NCBI GenBank assembly: GCA_019359515.1
Contig: JAHHHC010000033.1
Coordinates: 1-64,000, forward strand
Direction of reading: 5' to 3'
From: Desmonostoc vinosum HA7617-LM4
GTDB taxonomy: Bacteria > Cyanobacteriota > Cyanobacteriia > Cyanobacteriales > Nostocaceae
DNA: 64,000 bases
Shown: positions 51,716 through 59,982 of the stretch, one piece after another
Layout: every line of letters begins with the position of its first letter
How positions within the stretch are numbered: the first letter of the stretch is position 1
The notes under the pieces: generated by a model
Databases searched by the model: none
Seen by the model: only the letters and a program-made list of their open reading frames with translations
What the model was told of the DNA's origin: nothing
Made by a program: the position numbers and the translations under genes

Positions 51716-52433
51716 GAGTGCTTGATAACTGCCTTGGTGCAGTCCGATACAAATTCAAATTGGCATACGCTAGCAATTCTTCTGTCCATTGTGTAAACCA
51801 AGTAAATACCAAATTGACTTTTTCAATAGCCTCGGCACGTAGTTCTTCATCCATTTCTATCTGTGCCATGATCAGATGGTCTTTTGTCATAGCATGACCA
51901 GATTCTTTACTAAAATGAAATTCTCCACAATAGCGCAACTCAATACCCGTTTCTTCTTCAATTTGTTGGGCCAGTTTTCCAATTAGTTCAAACAAGACGT
52001 TGCCCGTTTCTTCAATAGCTTCGATAATAGCTAGACGCACGATACTTGATGAGGCATAAATCAAATGAGCTAGCTTGTGTGATAACAAGCGATTCACTGC
52101 TGTACAATCGCTATAGAAAAACTCTAAATACTCAGTCGGCGAAATTTTTTCGCAATCAAAGCCCAATTTGATAAAGTCTTCCAAATACCATGGCCAGTGA
52201 TGATCGTCCTCTATTGAGTGTTCGTTCACCATAGCTTGATACTGATCTGAGGTTGGCTGTTGGCGCATAACGTAGCGATTTAGATCGCCAAAGCTCATGA
52301 TAAAAGGAGCCATGCAAGGGTAAAATTCTAGGCGCTGACGAGCAGATAATGTTTCATCCCGTAAAAAATCAAAAAATGGCAGGTTGCCGTATTCTTTCTT
52401 TAAATTTAAAATGTGACGTAATGTAGCCTTCAT
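51699..52433 (-). CDS. Haem-oxygenase-like (HO fold) protein, possible diiron enzyme
   Basis: 244 residues from MKATLRHILNLKKEYG, preceded by AAAGGAAAAG at good spacing; the longer frame to 52475 is rejected. Helical throughout, with putative ligand motifs EHSIEDDHHWPWYLEDF, EYLEFFYSDCTAVNRL and IEAIEETGNVLF. This pattern resembles the haem-oxygenase-like diiron superfamily. The reaction is unknown. Confidence 0.6.
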   Translation of the reverse strand: MKATLRHILNLKKEYGNLPFFDFLRDETLSARQRLEFYPCMAPFIMSFGDLNRYVMRQQPTSDQYQAMVNEHSIEDDHHWPWYLEDFIKLGFDCEKISPTEYLEFFYSDCTAVNRLLSHKLAHLIYASSSIVRLAIIEAIEETGNVLFELIGKLAQQIEEETGIELRYCGEFHFSKESGHAMTKDHLIMAQIEMDEELRAEAIEKVNLVFTWFTQWTEELLAYANLNLYRTAPRQLSSTLGQTK

Positions 52434-52861
52434 CTTTTCCTTTCTAAAATTAAAATTAATGTGAGCTTTCGACAAATAGTATTTGTTTTCTCTTTAGATA
52501 AACAATCTAATTTACTAGTAGTTCAATAGATTTAGTTTGACCCATGTTCAAACATAAATTTGTATCCTTACAAATAATTTGAAGGAAAATACATTCATTG
52601 TAATTAGTAAATTCAGAGTCAAGAAATTGAAGTTAAGTCTTCTGTAGATATATCAGAGTTGATCAGAGAATTTATGCAATTCGCTCAGTTCAAGATTTTC
52701 TGTTTTCTGATAACACTAAATTAAGCTGTTGCTGAATTTGAATATAAATTTGGTATGATACATAGCAATTCTATGTAATTTGTGAAAATTCGCGGTGTCC
52801 AGATACCCGACTTCTCAAAGAAGGCGGATATCTTAGTTCTCACTGTTTAAGCATGTGTAAC
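52434..52861 (+). other. Intergenic region with dispersed palindrome
   Basis: AT-rich, with one copy of the CCCGACTTCT palindrome family near 52784-52835. No ORF of note. Confidence 0.45.
52784..52835. repeat. Dispersed palindromic repeat, copy 3
   Basis: AAAATTCGCGGTGTCCAGAT then ACCCGACTTCTCAAAGAAGG. In inverted orientation it matches the copy at 59983-60033, which contains CACCGCGAATTTTC after GTCGGGGATCTG. Confidence 0.65.
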
Positions 52862-53938
52862 TTATAGCGTTAATGGAAATACTGTTGACAAAGAATTGAC
52901 TACCTGAGTGATTTCTTGAAGTTTAGCAGCTACCATACCACTAGTTAATAATTCTTCTGCCTTGGCTATACCCGATCGCATATCTGAACAAATACCACTT
53001 TGCCACAGGTAAAATCCACCATTCCACAAGGCTGTCTGCATTAGTTCGTTGGATTTGCCAGCTAAGACATCGTGCATATCCGCGATCAGTTCTTCAGGGC
53101 TGCCAAGGGGTACATTCTTAGTAGTAAATCCATATTCACGCGGTACAAGATGCAACCGTTCTAGCTCCCCTGATGCTGTTGGCGAAGATATACCAATAAT
53201 TGCAGTGCGATCGCGTGGTAAATCACAACTACCTTCTAGTCCTTTTATAAAAGTATATTTCGATATCCCTTTTAGCGCTAAAGCTTCCTGAAACATCCCT
53301 TCTGTGGGAGGATGGACAAATCCGGCGATGATGCGAGTATCACCGGCGTAAGGACACCAAATTAGTTCCATTGTCGCCAAGGGTGGACGTTTGCCGATTT
53401 GATCGCGGTAATCCCAAATACCCTTAGTTAAGGGGAAATGCTGGGGTGTGTAAATAAAACCGATGCCTGTTTGCTCAAATACTCGTTGAGTTTTTGGTAA
53501 TGGTAAGACAGTCCAATTGACCCCTAATCCTTGCCAAATATCTATTAATGGTAAACCGTACTTGGTGGGTAAGCGATCGCCACCATGCATAATCACAGGT
53601 TGCCCAGCTGCGGCCAGTAGTAAAGCTGTGATGGGGCTAATTGGTGTAGTACGTGTTCTCCCATCATAGGGTATACCCAAAACAATCACAGTTCTTGCAG
53701 AGGCGATCGGTTGCAGTTTTGGCCCTAGTTCATCGTAGGCATCTAACATCCCTGCCAACTCTTCCCCAGTTGGGCGCTTAATGCGATGAGCAATCAAAAA
53801 CGCCCCTGTTTGGGCTGGCGTTGCTTCTTTTCGCAACATCATTTTAATAGCAGTAGCTGCTTCATCACGAGTTAAATTTTTGGCTGTGTGGCTTCCACTT
53901 CCTACCTTTTGCAGAAATTCCCTAAATAAATTGCTCAT
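52862..53938 (-). CDS. cnaT: CnaT: TrpD-like protein required for nitrate-assimilation gene expression
   Basis: 358 residues, similar to anthranilate phosphoribosyltransferase (RDEAATAIKMMLRKEATPAQ, TGAFLIAHRIKRPTGEELAG). The phosphoribosyl-binding GTGGDG motif of true TrpD is altered to GIPYDGRTR and the ISPITALLLAAAGQPV region differs, so it is not the tryptophan enzyme. In Anabaena PCC 7120, cnaT encodes such a protein, lies downstream of ntcB, and is needed for expression of the nir operon. The same order and strand are seen here. Biochemical activity is unknown. Confidence 0.75.
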   Translation of the reverse strand: MSNLFREFLQKVGSGSHTAKNLTRDEAATAIKMMLRKEATPAQTGAFLIAHRIKRPTGEELAGMLDAYDELGPKLQPIASARTVIVLGIPYDGRTRTTPISPITALLLAAAGQPVIMHGGDRLPTKYGLPLIDIWQGLGVNWTVLPLPKTQRVFEQTGIGFIYTPQHFPLTKGIWDYRDQIGKRPPLATMELIWCPYAGDTRIIAGFVHPPTEGMFQEALALKGISKYTFIKGLEGSCDLPRDRTAIIGISSPTASGELERLHLVPREYGFTTKNVPLGSPEELIADMHDVLAGKSNELMQTALWNGGFYLWQSGICSDMRSGIAKAEELLTSGMVAAKLQEITQVVNSLSTVFPLTL

Positions 53939-53956
53939 TTGTTCTTTGTCCTGTGT

Positions 53957-54083
53957 CAGTTGTCCTCTCTTACAAAGTTCTGTTCGCCGGAAGCCGGCGC
54001 TCAGACTTTGCGCTTTGTCAGTTGTTCTCTCTTACAAAGTTCTGTTCGCCGGAAGCCGGCGCTCAGACTTTGCGCTTTGTCAG
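53957..54083. repeat. Tandem duplication, 62-bp unit, two copies
   Basis: Each unit contains CTCTTACAAAGTTCTGTTCG, the palindrome GCCGGAAGCCGGC and CAGACTTTGCGCTTTGTCAG. The two copies differ at one position (TTGTCCT versus TTGTTCT). Confidence 0.85.
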
Positions 54084-54159
54084 TTAATGACCAATGACTA
54101 CTGACTAATGACCAATAAACAATAGGAAATACGAAAAACCGTTCCCTGTTCCCCCCTCC

Positions 54160-54222
54160 TTTGACTGTCTCCCCCCTGCTATGTCTGAAGCCGGGCTTGC
54201 GCCTCGTTCCTCGGTCAAAGAC
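54160..54222 (-). mobile_element. Miniature element with both ends of the TnpB element (PATE-like)
   Basis: TTTGACTGTCTCCCC equals the inverted right end of the TnpB element at 38115-39460, and immediately after it CTGAAGCCGGGCTTGCGCC plus TCGTTCCTCGGTCAAAGAC equals its inverted left end. The interior, including tnpB, is gone. It is a non-autonomous derivative. Confidence 0.65.
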
Positions 54223-54478
54223 GCTGCGCGAACGGGTGACGCTCCTACGTCGCTCTCAGCGAAGCTATGCCGTAGGCTTGACGCTGCGAAGATCGCCAGT
54301 CGCCCACGGGAGTGGCTCTCCTGTTCCCTGTTCCCTATTTTTAATTACGAATTACGCGCTTCGCAGCGGTAGCGAGTCATCGATAGCGTTAGCGTTAGCG
54401 AAGCGGTAGCGAGGTACGAGCGTCAGCGTTAGCGACGCAGGAGCGTCGCGTCATTACGAATTACGAATTACGAATTAT

Positions 54479-55426
54479 TTAACTAGCCGATCGCTGTTGG
54501 TCAAATTGTAAGGGTATATTTTCCCTTACCAGTTGCCAAAAATGCTGGATAGGGGGAATTTGGAGACGGTCTTGAGTTGTTACCATTACTACCCGACGAG
54601 TCAAACTAGAATTATCTGGCAAAGCCCCATTATTATTGCTGGCTAAGGGACGAACTGCTAGGGTAAGGTCTTGACGTGCTTCAACTAATGCTGATTGAGG
54701 TAGCAAAGCTATCAATTCCCCTTGGCGTACCACTCCCCGGAAAGCATCTAAAGTATTAACTTCTAAAGCTGCTTGCAGTCTGGCTTCCAGTCTCTCAAAT
54801 CTATCTTGGATTAAGCGTTGCATTCCGTAACCGTCTTTGAAAACCACTTGCGGATAACGAATTAGTTCCGACCAAGGGATATATTCATATTGAGCTAGTG
54901 GATGATTGGCTCCAATTAGAACTTCTATAGGCTCATCATAAAGTACTTCTACTACCATTTCTCTAGCAGTTGTCAAAAAGCGATTATTCATTACAATTGC
55001 TAGATCTACCAATCCATCTTTAAGGACTTTGAGGGCGCGATCGCTACCCAAGGATGTCACCCGCAATTGCACATCTGGATAATCGTGACAAAATTTTTGC
55101 AAAATTGGTGGTAAGTAAAAGGCACACAGCGAGTGAATCGCCGCAATACATAGTTCTGGTTGTTTTCCCGCAATTAAATCTGATATTTCCTGGGTGGCAG
55201 TTTCCCACTCTTGGCAAATTTTGCGGGCGCGGGGTAGTAAACGTTCGCCTCCCAGAGTCAACTTAGCATGACTCGTTCGGTGAAACAGTTCCATTTTTAA
55301 ATTTGCTTCCAATGCTTGAATTTGCCGACTAATCGTAGATTGAGTGACACCACATTTTCGTGCTGCTTGCTGAAAGCTGCCGGTGTCCGCGATCGCTAAA
55401 AAGGCTTGCAACTGCTCTAGTCGCAT
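54479..55426 (-). CDS. ntcB: NtcB-type LysR regulator of nitrate assimilation
   Basis: 315 residues. The N-terminal LysR helix-turn-helix is MRLEQLQAFLAIADTGSFQQ ... GVTQSTISRQIQALEAN. The effector domain follows with VTSLGSDRALKVLKDG, DLAIVMNNRFL and VVFKDGYGMQRLIQDRF. NtcB activates nir-operon transcription together with NtcA in Anabaena, and lies upstream of cnaT in that genome, as here. The identification rests on sequence recognition plus this order. A perfect NtcA box lies seven bases upstream of the start codon. Confidence 0.75.
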   Translation of the reverse strand: MRLEQLQAFLAIADTGSFQQAARKCGVTQSTISRQIQALEANLKMELFHRTSHAKLTLGGERLLPRARKICQEWETATQEISDLIAGKQPELCIAAIHSLCAFYLPPILQKFCHDYPDVQLRVTSLGSDRALKVLKDGLVDLAIVMNNRFLTTAREMVVEVLYDEPIEVLIGANHPLAQYEYIPWSELIRYPQVVFKDGYGMQRLIQDRFERLEARLQAALEVNTLDAFRGVVRQGELIALLPQSALVEARQDLTLAVRPLASNNNGALPDNSSLTRRVVMVTTQDRLQIPPIQHFWQLVRENIPLQFDQQRSAS

Positions 55427-55432
55427 TTTTAT

Positions 55433-55446
55433 GTAGCCTGAATTAC
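55433..55446. promoter_or_regulatory. Perfect NtcA-box match (GTA-N8-TAC)
   Basis: GTA-GCCTGAAT-TAC fits the NtcA consensus and is symmetrical. It is only seven bases from the ntcB start codon, too close for a classical -41.5 activator position unless transcription uses a leaderless or other start. It may work as a repressor site or be coincidental. Confidence 0.45.
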
Positions 55447-55572
55447 ATTTATGGCTTTCATTAAGTTAACGGATTTTGAATTGTAATTTAGTAGAGTTTG
55501 TTACAGGTCTGTTACTTTAATTTGAATTTATCAGGGAAAACTAGGTAGCCCACAATCCTCCGTGGTTTCAAC

Positions 55573-55646
55573 TACTAGTGGACTGTTTGAGCTATTCTAG
55601 TGTGTTAGGTTTAATGCAACATTTAAGGCTAGACACGCCACTAGTA
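55573..55646. mobile_element. Short MITE copy (74 bp)
   Basis: The ends TACTAGTGGACTGTTT and AGACACGCCACTAGTA are imperfect inverted repeats, and the inner GCAACATTTAAGGCTAG matches the right end of the copy at 58705-58837. Confidence 0.55.
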
Positions 55647-55651
55647 CCTTA

Positions 55652-56890
55652 CTAGCTATTCCCCATAGCGTTACCAGCTAGGTATGCCGTTGTCCACGCA
55701 CTTTGAAAGTTAAAGCCGCCTGTGATGCCATCTATATCTAATATTTCTCCGGCAAAATAGAGACCAGGTACTAATGTACTTTCCATCGTCTTAAAGTTGA
55801 CTTCTTTTAAGTTGATACCGCCACAGGTAACAAATTCTTCCTTAAATACGCCTTTACCACTGATTAAATGTTTGCTTTGAGTTAATTCTTGTACAAGCTG
55901 GTTTAATGTTTTATGAGATAGTCCTGACCAGCGTTCCTCTGTTGTAATACCGACACGAGCGATCGCATACTGCCAAAGACGATGGGGTAAATCAACACCA
56001 CGATGTAATGCGATCGCTCGCTTGGCCCATTGTTGTTTAACTGTTAAAATTTTTTCTCGCACTTGTTCTTGGTGCAAGTGAGGTAACCAATTAATCAATA
56101 ATGTGGCTTGATAATGACTCTGGTGTAGGATTCTCGCACCCCAAGCAGAAAGTTTCAAGATGGCTGGCCCGCTTAAACCCCAGTGGGTAATTAATAATGG
56201 CCCGGTTTGTTGTAATTGAGGTTTGCCATCAACAGACAATCGCAACTGCACAGGATTTATACTCACTCCAGCTAACGCCCGCAGCTTTTGATCGACAATG
56301 TTAAAGGTAAACAAAGAGGGAACAGGTGCTTCAACTTGATGTCCTAATTCTCTGGCTATTTTGTAACCGAAAGGGCTACTACCAGTAGCTAGAAGCAAGC
56401 GATCGCATTTTATCGTTTCTCCTGACTTGAGCAGAATCTCAAACCCCTCACAAGAGGTTCGCTTGACTGAGGTTACAGCTGTCCTAGTGCGAAGTTCCAC
56501 CCCAGATAGTTTTGCAGTGTTCATCAAACAGTTCACAACCGTTTCAGAACTATCTGTAATCGGAAACATGCGCCCATCAGCCTCAGTTTTTAGCGGTACT
56601 CCGTGGAGAGCAAACCAACTTATTGTATCTCTTGCTTGGAAACGGGTAAAAGCACCCCGCAAAGGTTTACCGCCTCTGGGGTAATTTTGCACCAATGCTT
56701 CAGGTTCAAAGCAAGCATGAGTGACATTACAGCGTCCTCCACCAGATATGCGAACTTTCGCCAGTGGTTGCTGACCGGCTTCGAGTAAAATGACTTGGGC
56801 TTGCGGATTAACATTAGCACATGCGATCGCACCAAAAAATCCTGCTGCCCCACCCCCAATAATTACAATTTTTAACGGCTGCAATTTCAA
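55652..56890 (-). CDS. HI0933/YhiN-family flavoprotein
   Basis: 412 residues. The N-terminal dinucleotide-binding motif is IVIIGGGAAGFFGAIA, followed by VRISGGGRCNVTHAC, RMFPITDSSETVV, LLLATGSSPFGYKIARELGH, GPLLITHWGLSGPAILKLSA and the C-terminal GLYFAGEILDIDGITGGFNF. These are the hallmarks of the YhiN family of NAD(P)/FAD-dependent oxidoreductases (a role in tRNA dihydrouridine or other redox reactions is not settled). The chain is full length. Confidence 0.9.
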   Translation of the reverse strand: MKLQPLKIVIIGGGAAGFFGAIACANVNPQAQVILLEAGQQPLAKVRISGGGRCNVTHACFEPEALVQNYPRGGKPLRGAFTRFQARDTISWFALHGVPLKTEADGRMFPITDSSETVVNCLMNTAKLSGVELRTRTAVTSVKRTSCEGFEILLKSGETIKCDRLLLATGSSPFGYKIARELGHQVEAPVPSLFTFNIVDQKLRALAGVSINPVQLRLSVDGKPQLQQTGPLLITHWGLSGPAILKLSAWGARILHQSHYQATLLINWLPHLHQEQVREKILTVKQQWAKRAIALHRGVDLPHRLWQYAIARVGITTEERWSGLSHKTLNQLVQELTQSKHLISGKGVFKEEFVTCGGINLKEVNFKTMESTLVPGLYFAGEILDIDGITGGFNFQSAWTTAYLAGNAMGNS

Positions 56891-56927
56891 AAATATAATC
56901 TTATTGACTGTTGACCTTTATAGGCAT

Positions 56928-57092
56928 TCATAATTCCGGTTGTTCAAATTCCTCTTTTTCTGCACCACATACTGGACATACCCAATCATCTGGTAATTCT
57001 TCAAAAGGGGTTCCTGCTTCTACACCGCTATCTGGGTCGCCTACATCTGGATCATACTCATAACCACAGACGCTACATACGTACTTTTCCAT
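56928..57092 (-). CDS. Rubredoxin
   Basis: 54 residues, [19 protein letters not shown], then [20 protein letters not shown] and [12 protein letters not shown]. Two CxxC motifs (YVCSVCGY and WVCPVCGA) bind one iron. This is a small soluble electron carrier. In many cyanobacteria a rubredoxin precedes ycf48 and psbEFLJ; here it instead lies 38 bp upstream of the YhiN gene on the same strand, so it is an additional or relocated copy that could pass electrons to that flavoprotein (inference). Confidence 0.93.
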   Translation of the reverse strand: MEKYVCSVCGYEYDPDVGDPDSGVEAGTPFEELPDDWVCPVCGAEKEEFEQPEL

Positions 57093-57161
57093 TTTTTTAT
57101 CCTGAGAAATTTGCAGACTCTTTGAAAGCTTGTCTCGACATTGGTTTATTTTTACGTATAA

Positions 57162-57356
57162 TCAAAAACGCCACCATGTTCTTTGGGCATAACTAATCAT
57201 CCCTATAGCGATCGCCCCTAGTAATAATAACCAGATAATTCCACCTGGTACAAAAGTCAGTATTCCCAAGCCCCTTAATACCCACACAGCTATACTAATG
57301 CCTAAAAGCACGCCAAAAAGCTGAGTTAACCTCCGATTTAAAGAAGACTGACTCAT
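57162..57356 (-). CDS. Small two-helix membrane protein
   Basis: 64 residues: LTQLFGVLLGISIAVWVLRG and TFVPGGIIWLLLLGAIAIGM form two helices joined by a PGG turn, followed by the basic SYAQRTWWRF tail. It lies 69 bp upstream of the rubredoxin start on the same strand. Function unknown. Confidence 0.6.
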   Translation of the reverse strand: MSQSSLNRRLTQLFGVLLGISIAVWVLRGLGILTFVPGGIIWLLLLGAIAIGMISYAQRTWWRF

Positions 57357-57928
57357 TTAATTTTCCTCTCAACACTCACTGCACTTTCATCTTGGCAGAA
57401 AGTTGGGGGATGTGGTTCGACTTCTGGTGTCAAAGACGGTACGCGGTAGTTGAATCTCGACTTCGCTCGATTACCGCGTAGCCGAAACGGTAGTTGAATC
57501 TCGACTTCGCTCGATTACCGCGTAGCCGAAACTCACCAACCACGGGATGAGTGAGAAATTTTCTCCGCGTCCCCACGTCCCCACGTCCCCGCGTCCCCAC
57601 GTCCCCACGTCCCCGCGTCCCCACGTCCCCACTCCCCACTCCCCACTCCCCATTCCCGTGATGTTAAACTAAATATCAATAAATCTTTTGTTTATCCATA
57701 GTTTTGCTAATATAAAATTTCCCTAAGTATTTATTGTAATAGGGGATACAATAGATAAATTTATTTGGTAGTAAAATTACCGGATAGATACTGAAAAGTA
57801 TCCATAATTCCGGAAAATATATTTATTGGACTGGAACTAAAATTTAATGGGTTGGAGTTGATCAAGTAATATTGGCTTGCAGTTTTAACCCTATGAGGTG
57901 GATGAGTTGAGGAGTGACTGAAACCGAA
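57357..57928 (+). other. Repeat-rich intergenic region
   Basis: 570 bp with a two-copy tandem repeat near 57439-57530 (unit of about 47 bp containing GTTGAATCTCGACTTCGCTC) and a run of GTCCCCACG-type nonamers at 57570-57630 followed by CACTCCC heptamers. The ORFs that cross it are low-complexity artefacts. The right third is plain AT-rich sequence. Confidence 0.6.
57570..57652. repeat. Tandem GTCCCC(A/G)C nonamer array
   Basis: About seven units of CGTCCCCACGTCCCCGC type, then three CACTCCC units. It is a microsatellite-like array that probably varies between strains. Confidence 0.8.
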
Positions 57929-58486
57929 ATGTCTGCTTATCATATTTCAGACTCAATCATTATAGGTTCGGATATGGCTTGGACTCAAGACAAGCAAAAA
58001 TTACTAGTGCAGGGTGAAATTTTGGTACAAACGCGATCGCACACTACATGGGGTGGTGCTGTGACAGCTTGGATGTATTTGCCACTAGTGCGATCGCAAG
58101 TATGGCAGCAACTTACTGATTACCCACGTTGGGTACAGTACTTTCCCGATATTACCACCAGTGAGGTAATACATAGAGGAGAAGTTAAGCGTCTGTATCA
58201 AGCAGCACAAAAAGCCTTTTTCTTTTTCACTGCTCAAGTTGAAATATATCTCAACGTTGTAGAAGTGCTTGGGCAGCAAATCCAATTTCGCATGGAAAAA
58301 GGGACTTTTGAAGATTTCAAAGCCAATATAGAACTTCAAGATTGTGGTAATGGCACAGTGCTGGCTTATACTGTGCAAGCCACACCCAATGTTCCTATAC
58401 CTTCAATTTTCATTCAGCAAGCAATGAACTTTGAGTTGCCTGCAAATATGCGTAAAATGCGACAAGTGCTTTGTAAGGGACAATAG
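57929..58486 (+). CDS. SRPBCC (START-like) family protein
   Basis: 185 residues from MSAYHISDSIIIGSDM; a GTG start five codons upstream is possible. The pattern TAWMYLPLVRSQVWQQLTDY, PRWVQYFPDITTSEVIHRGE and FKANIELQDCGNGTVLAYTV is that of the polyketide-cyclase/dehydrase branch of SRPBCC, which binds hydrophobic ligands. No catalytic residue can be assigned. Commonly conserved in cyanobacteria. Confidence 0.75.
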   Translation: MSAYHISDSIIIGSDMAWTQDKQKLLVQGEILVQTRSHTTWGGAVTAWMYLPLVRSQVWQQLTDYPRWVQYFPDITTSEVIHRGEVKRLYQAAQKAFFFFTAQVEIYLNVVEVLGQQIQFRMEKGTFEDFKANIELQDCGNGTVLAYTVQATPNVPIPSIFIQQAMNFELPANMRKMRQVLCKGQ

Positions 58487-58876
58487 GCTGATTTTTTGTT
58501 AAGACAGTCATGAGTCATTGAAGAAGGGAACGCTTAACGCTTAACAGGGGGTAGTCTTCCCTGTTTGATGCGATGCACTAAGCGTAGCTGAAACGAGTTT
58601 CCTTTTCGGAAGTAAGAAATTCCACTTCAGCAAGTGGAATATTTTGGGTAAGTATCTATACCCGAACTTAAATCCCTTCCCTCTTTAATTGACTAATGAC
58701 TAACTACTGGCGTGGCAAGACTAAATTTGTGCATTAGCAAATTTTTGTGGGATGGACATATCATCCTTCCGTGGTAGGCTTTTTGTCCTGCTGCACAAGA
58801 AAGCTTATTGCAACATTTAAGACTTGCCACGCCACTACAAAGAATAAACTTAAAAAAGCACAACGGTTGAAGAGCA
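58487..58876 (+). other. Intergenic region with hairpin and MITE
   Basis: 390 bp. It holds the perfect 8-bp hairpin TTCCACTT-CAGC-AAGTGGAA at 58620-58639, possibly a terminator for the SRPBCC gene, and a complete 133-bp MITE. No ORF. Confidence 0.55.
58705..58837. mobile_element. 133-bp MITE with TACTGGCGTGGCAAG ends
   Basis: TACTGGCGTGGCAAGACTAA at the left and GACTTGCCACGCCACTA at the right are inverted repeats with one mismatch in the outer 15. The centre has the hairpin GGATG-GACATAT-CATCC. There is no coding capacity. Related ends lie at 39958 and 55573. Confidence 0.75.
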
Positions 58877-59452
58877 ATGTCACAGGTAAAATCTATTTTG
58901 GAGTTTTGGTTTGGTCAACCTGATGAGCCTGGTTACAGCAAACCTCGACAATTTTGGTTTAACCCACAGCCAAATTTTGATGAAGAATTGCGAACCCGGT
59001 TTCTCCAAGACTACCAGAAAGCGGCGTCAGGATATTTAGACGAGTGGATAGATTTACCCGAAACCTGTCTAGCGTTGATTTTGCTGCTAGACCAGTTTCC
59101 CCGAAATATGTTTCGCGGAACCCCGGAAGCTTTTGCTACTGATTGGGAGGCGCTCTCTGCAGCACAACACGCAGTTAAAAAAGGCTATGATCAAGAACTA
59201 CTACCTGTACAACGTTGGTTTGTTTACTTGCCTTTTGAACATAGTGAAAATCTAGATCATCAACGTCAATCTGTGAAATTGTTTCAGCAACTCAATGATG
59301 ATCCCGATAGTGCTGACGCAATTGAATATGCGTTTCGTCATATGGAAATAATTGAGCGTTTTAAACGTTTTCCTCATCGCAATAGCATTTTGGGGCGTGT
59401 TTCAACTTTAGAGGAAAAGGAATTTCTTAAGCAATCAGATTCATCGTTTTAA
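58877..59452 (+). CDS. DUF924 family protein
   Basis: 191 residues. DUF924 markers: SILEFWFGQPDEPGYSKPRQ, LALILLLDQFPRNMFRGTPE, AFATDW, and VYLPFEHSENLDHQRQSVKL, FKRFPHRNSILGR. These are all-helical TPR-like bacterial proteins of unknown function. Full length and intact. Confidence 0.9.
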   Translation: MSQVKSILEFWFGQPDEPGYSKPRQFWFNPQPNFDEELRTRFLQDYQKAASGYLDEWIDLPETCLALILLLDQFPRNMFRGTPEAFATDWEALSAAQHAVKKGYDQELLPVQRWFVYLPFEHSENLDHQRQSVKLFQQLNDDPDSADAIEYAFRHMEIIERFKRFPHRNSILGRVSTLEEKEFLKQSDSSF

Positions 59453-59598
59453 TACAGTTTTTAATTGGCAAATCCAGCTATCTGATTCTTATCAGAAGTC
59501 ATTTGTCCTTTGTCGTTTCTCATTTGTGATGACCAAGGACAAATGATAATTTTAACAACAAAATATTTTACTTATAGCAATTCTAAATCATTCGTGTA

Positions 59599-59981
59599 AT
59601 ATCATGTCCGTTTAAAGACTTATGATTGGGCTGACGCGGAGATAGGGAGACGTGGTGAGACAGCGAGTAAAGGAGGGTTTCCCTCCGCAGGCGACTGCGT
59701 TAGCGCAGCGTAAAGCCTGCGGCATAGCTTCGCTTAGAGCGAGCTTGCGAGCGTCACCCGAAGGGGGATGTGGAGAAATTTTTATGATAAGTAGACCTCT
59801 TGCAAAAGTCGGATACTTGCCAGAAAATAAATTTTCTGGCTGATAACTCAAGTCGGTTTCAACCGACTAATAACAGTATTTTTAGTCCGTTTCAACGGAC
59901 TTTTGCTATTAGGCAGAGACTTGAGTCTCTGACGGTTCAAGTATTTTTGCAAGAAGTCTAGTGATTAGCCGGACATGATAT
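59599..59981. mobile_element. Dispersed repeat with ATATCATGTCCG ends, interrupted
   Basis: Left end ATATCATGTCCG and right end CGGACATGATAT are perfect 12-bp inverted repeats. Left and right parts align with the 88-bp copy at 63211-63298 apart from extra sequence and the nested MITE. Confidence 0.65.
59793..59959. mobile_element. Nested 167-bp MITE with 3-bp target duplication
   Basis: Terminal repeats AGACCTCTTGCAAAA and TTTTGCAAGAAGTCT (one mismatch) are flanked by AGT on both sides (59790-59792, 59960-59962). Inside are hairpins GTCGGTTTCAACCGAC, GTCCGTTTCAACGGAC and AGACTTGAGTCT. A 3-bp duplication points to an IS5/IS1031-like transposase acting in trans. Confidence 0.8.
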
Positions 59982-59982
59982 A

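Larger units (their letters stand above)
53939..54478 (+). other. Repeat-filled spacer between ntcB and cnaT
   Basis: 540 bp consisting of a 62-bp tandem duplication (53960-54085), a small PATE-like element (54160-54222) and repeat-rich sequence up to 54478 with short runs such as GCGTTAGCGTTAGCGAAGCG and ATTACGAATTACGAATTACG. No ORF is credible. The insertions probably separate two genes that were once closer. Confidence 0.6.

Noticed and set aside
57430-57653. Two repetitive minus-strand ORFs (GTRGRGDVGT repeats)
   Set aside because: They are translations of the GTCCCCACG nonamer array and lack any sign of selection.
59612-59851. ORFs on both strands within the repeat region
   Set aside because: They coincide with the ATATCATGTCCG repeat and the nested MITE and encode no recognisable protein.
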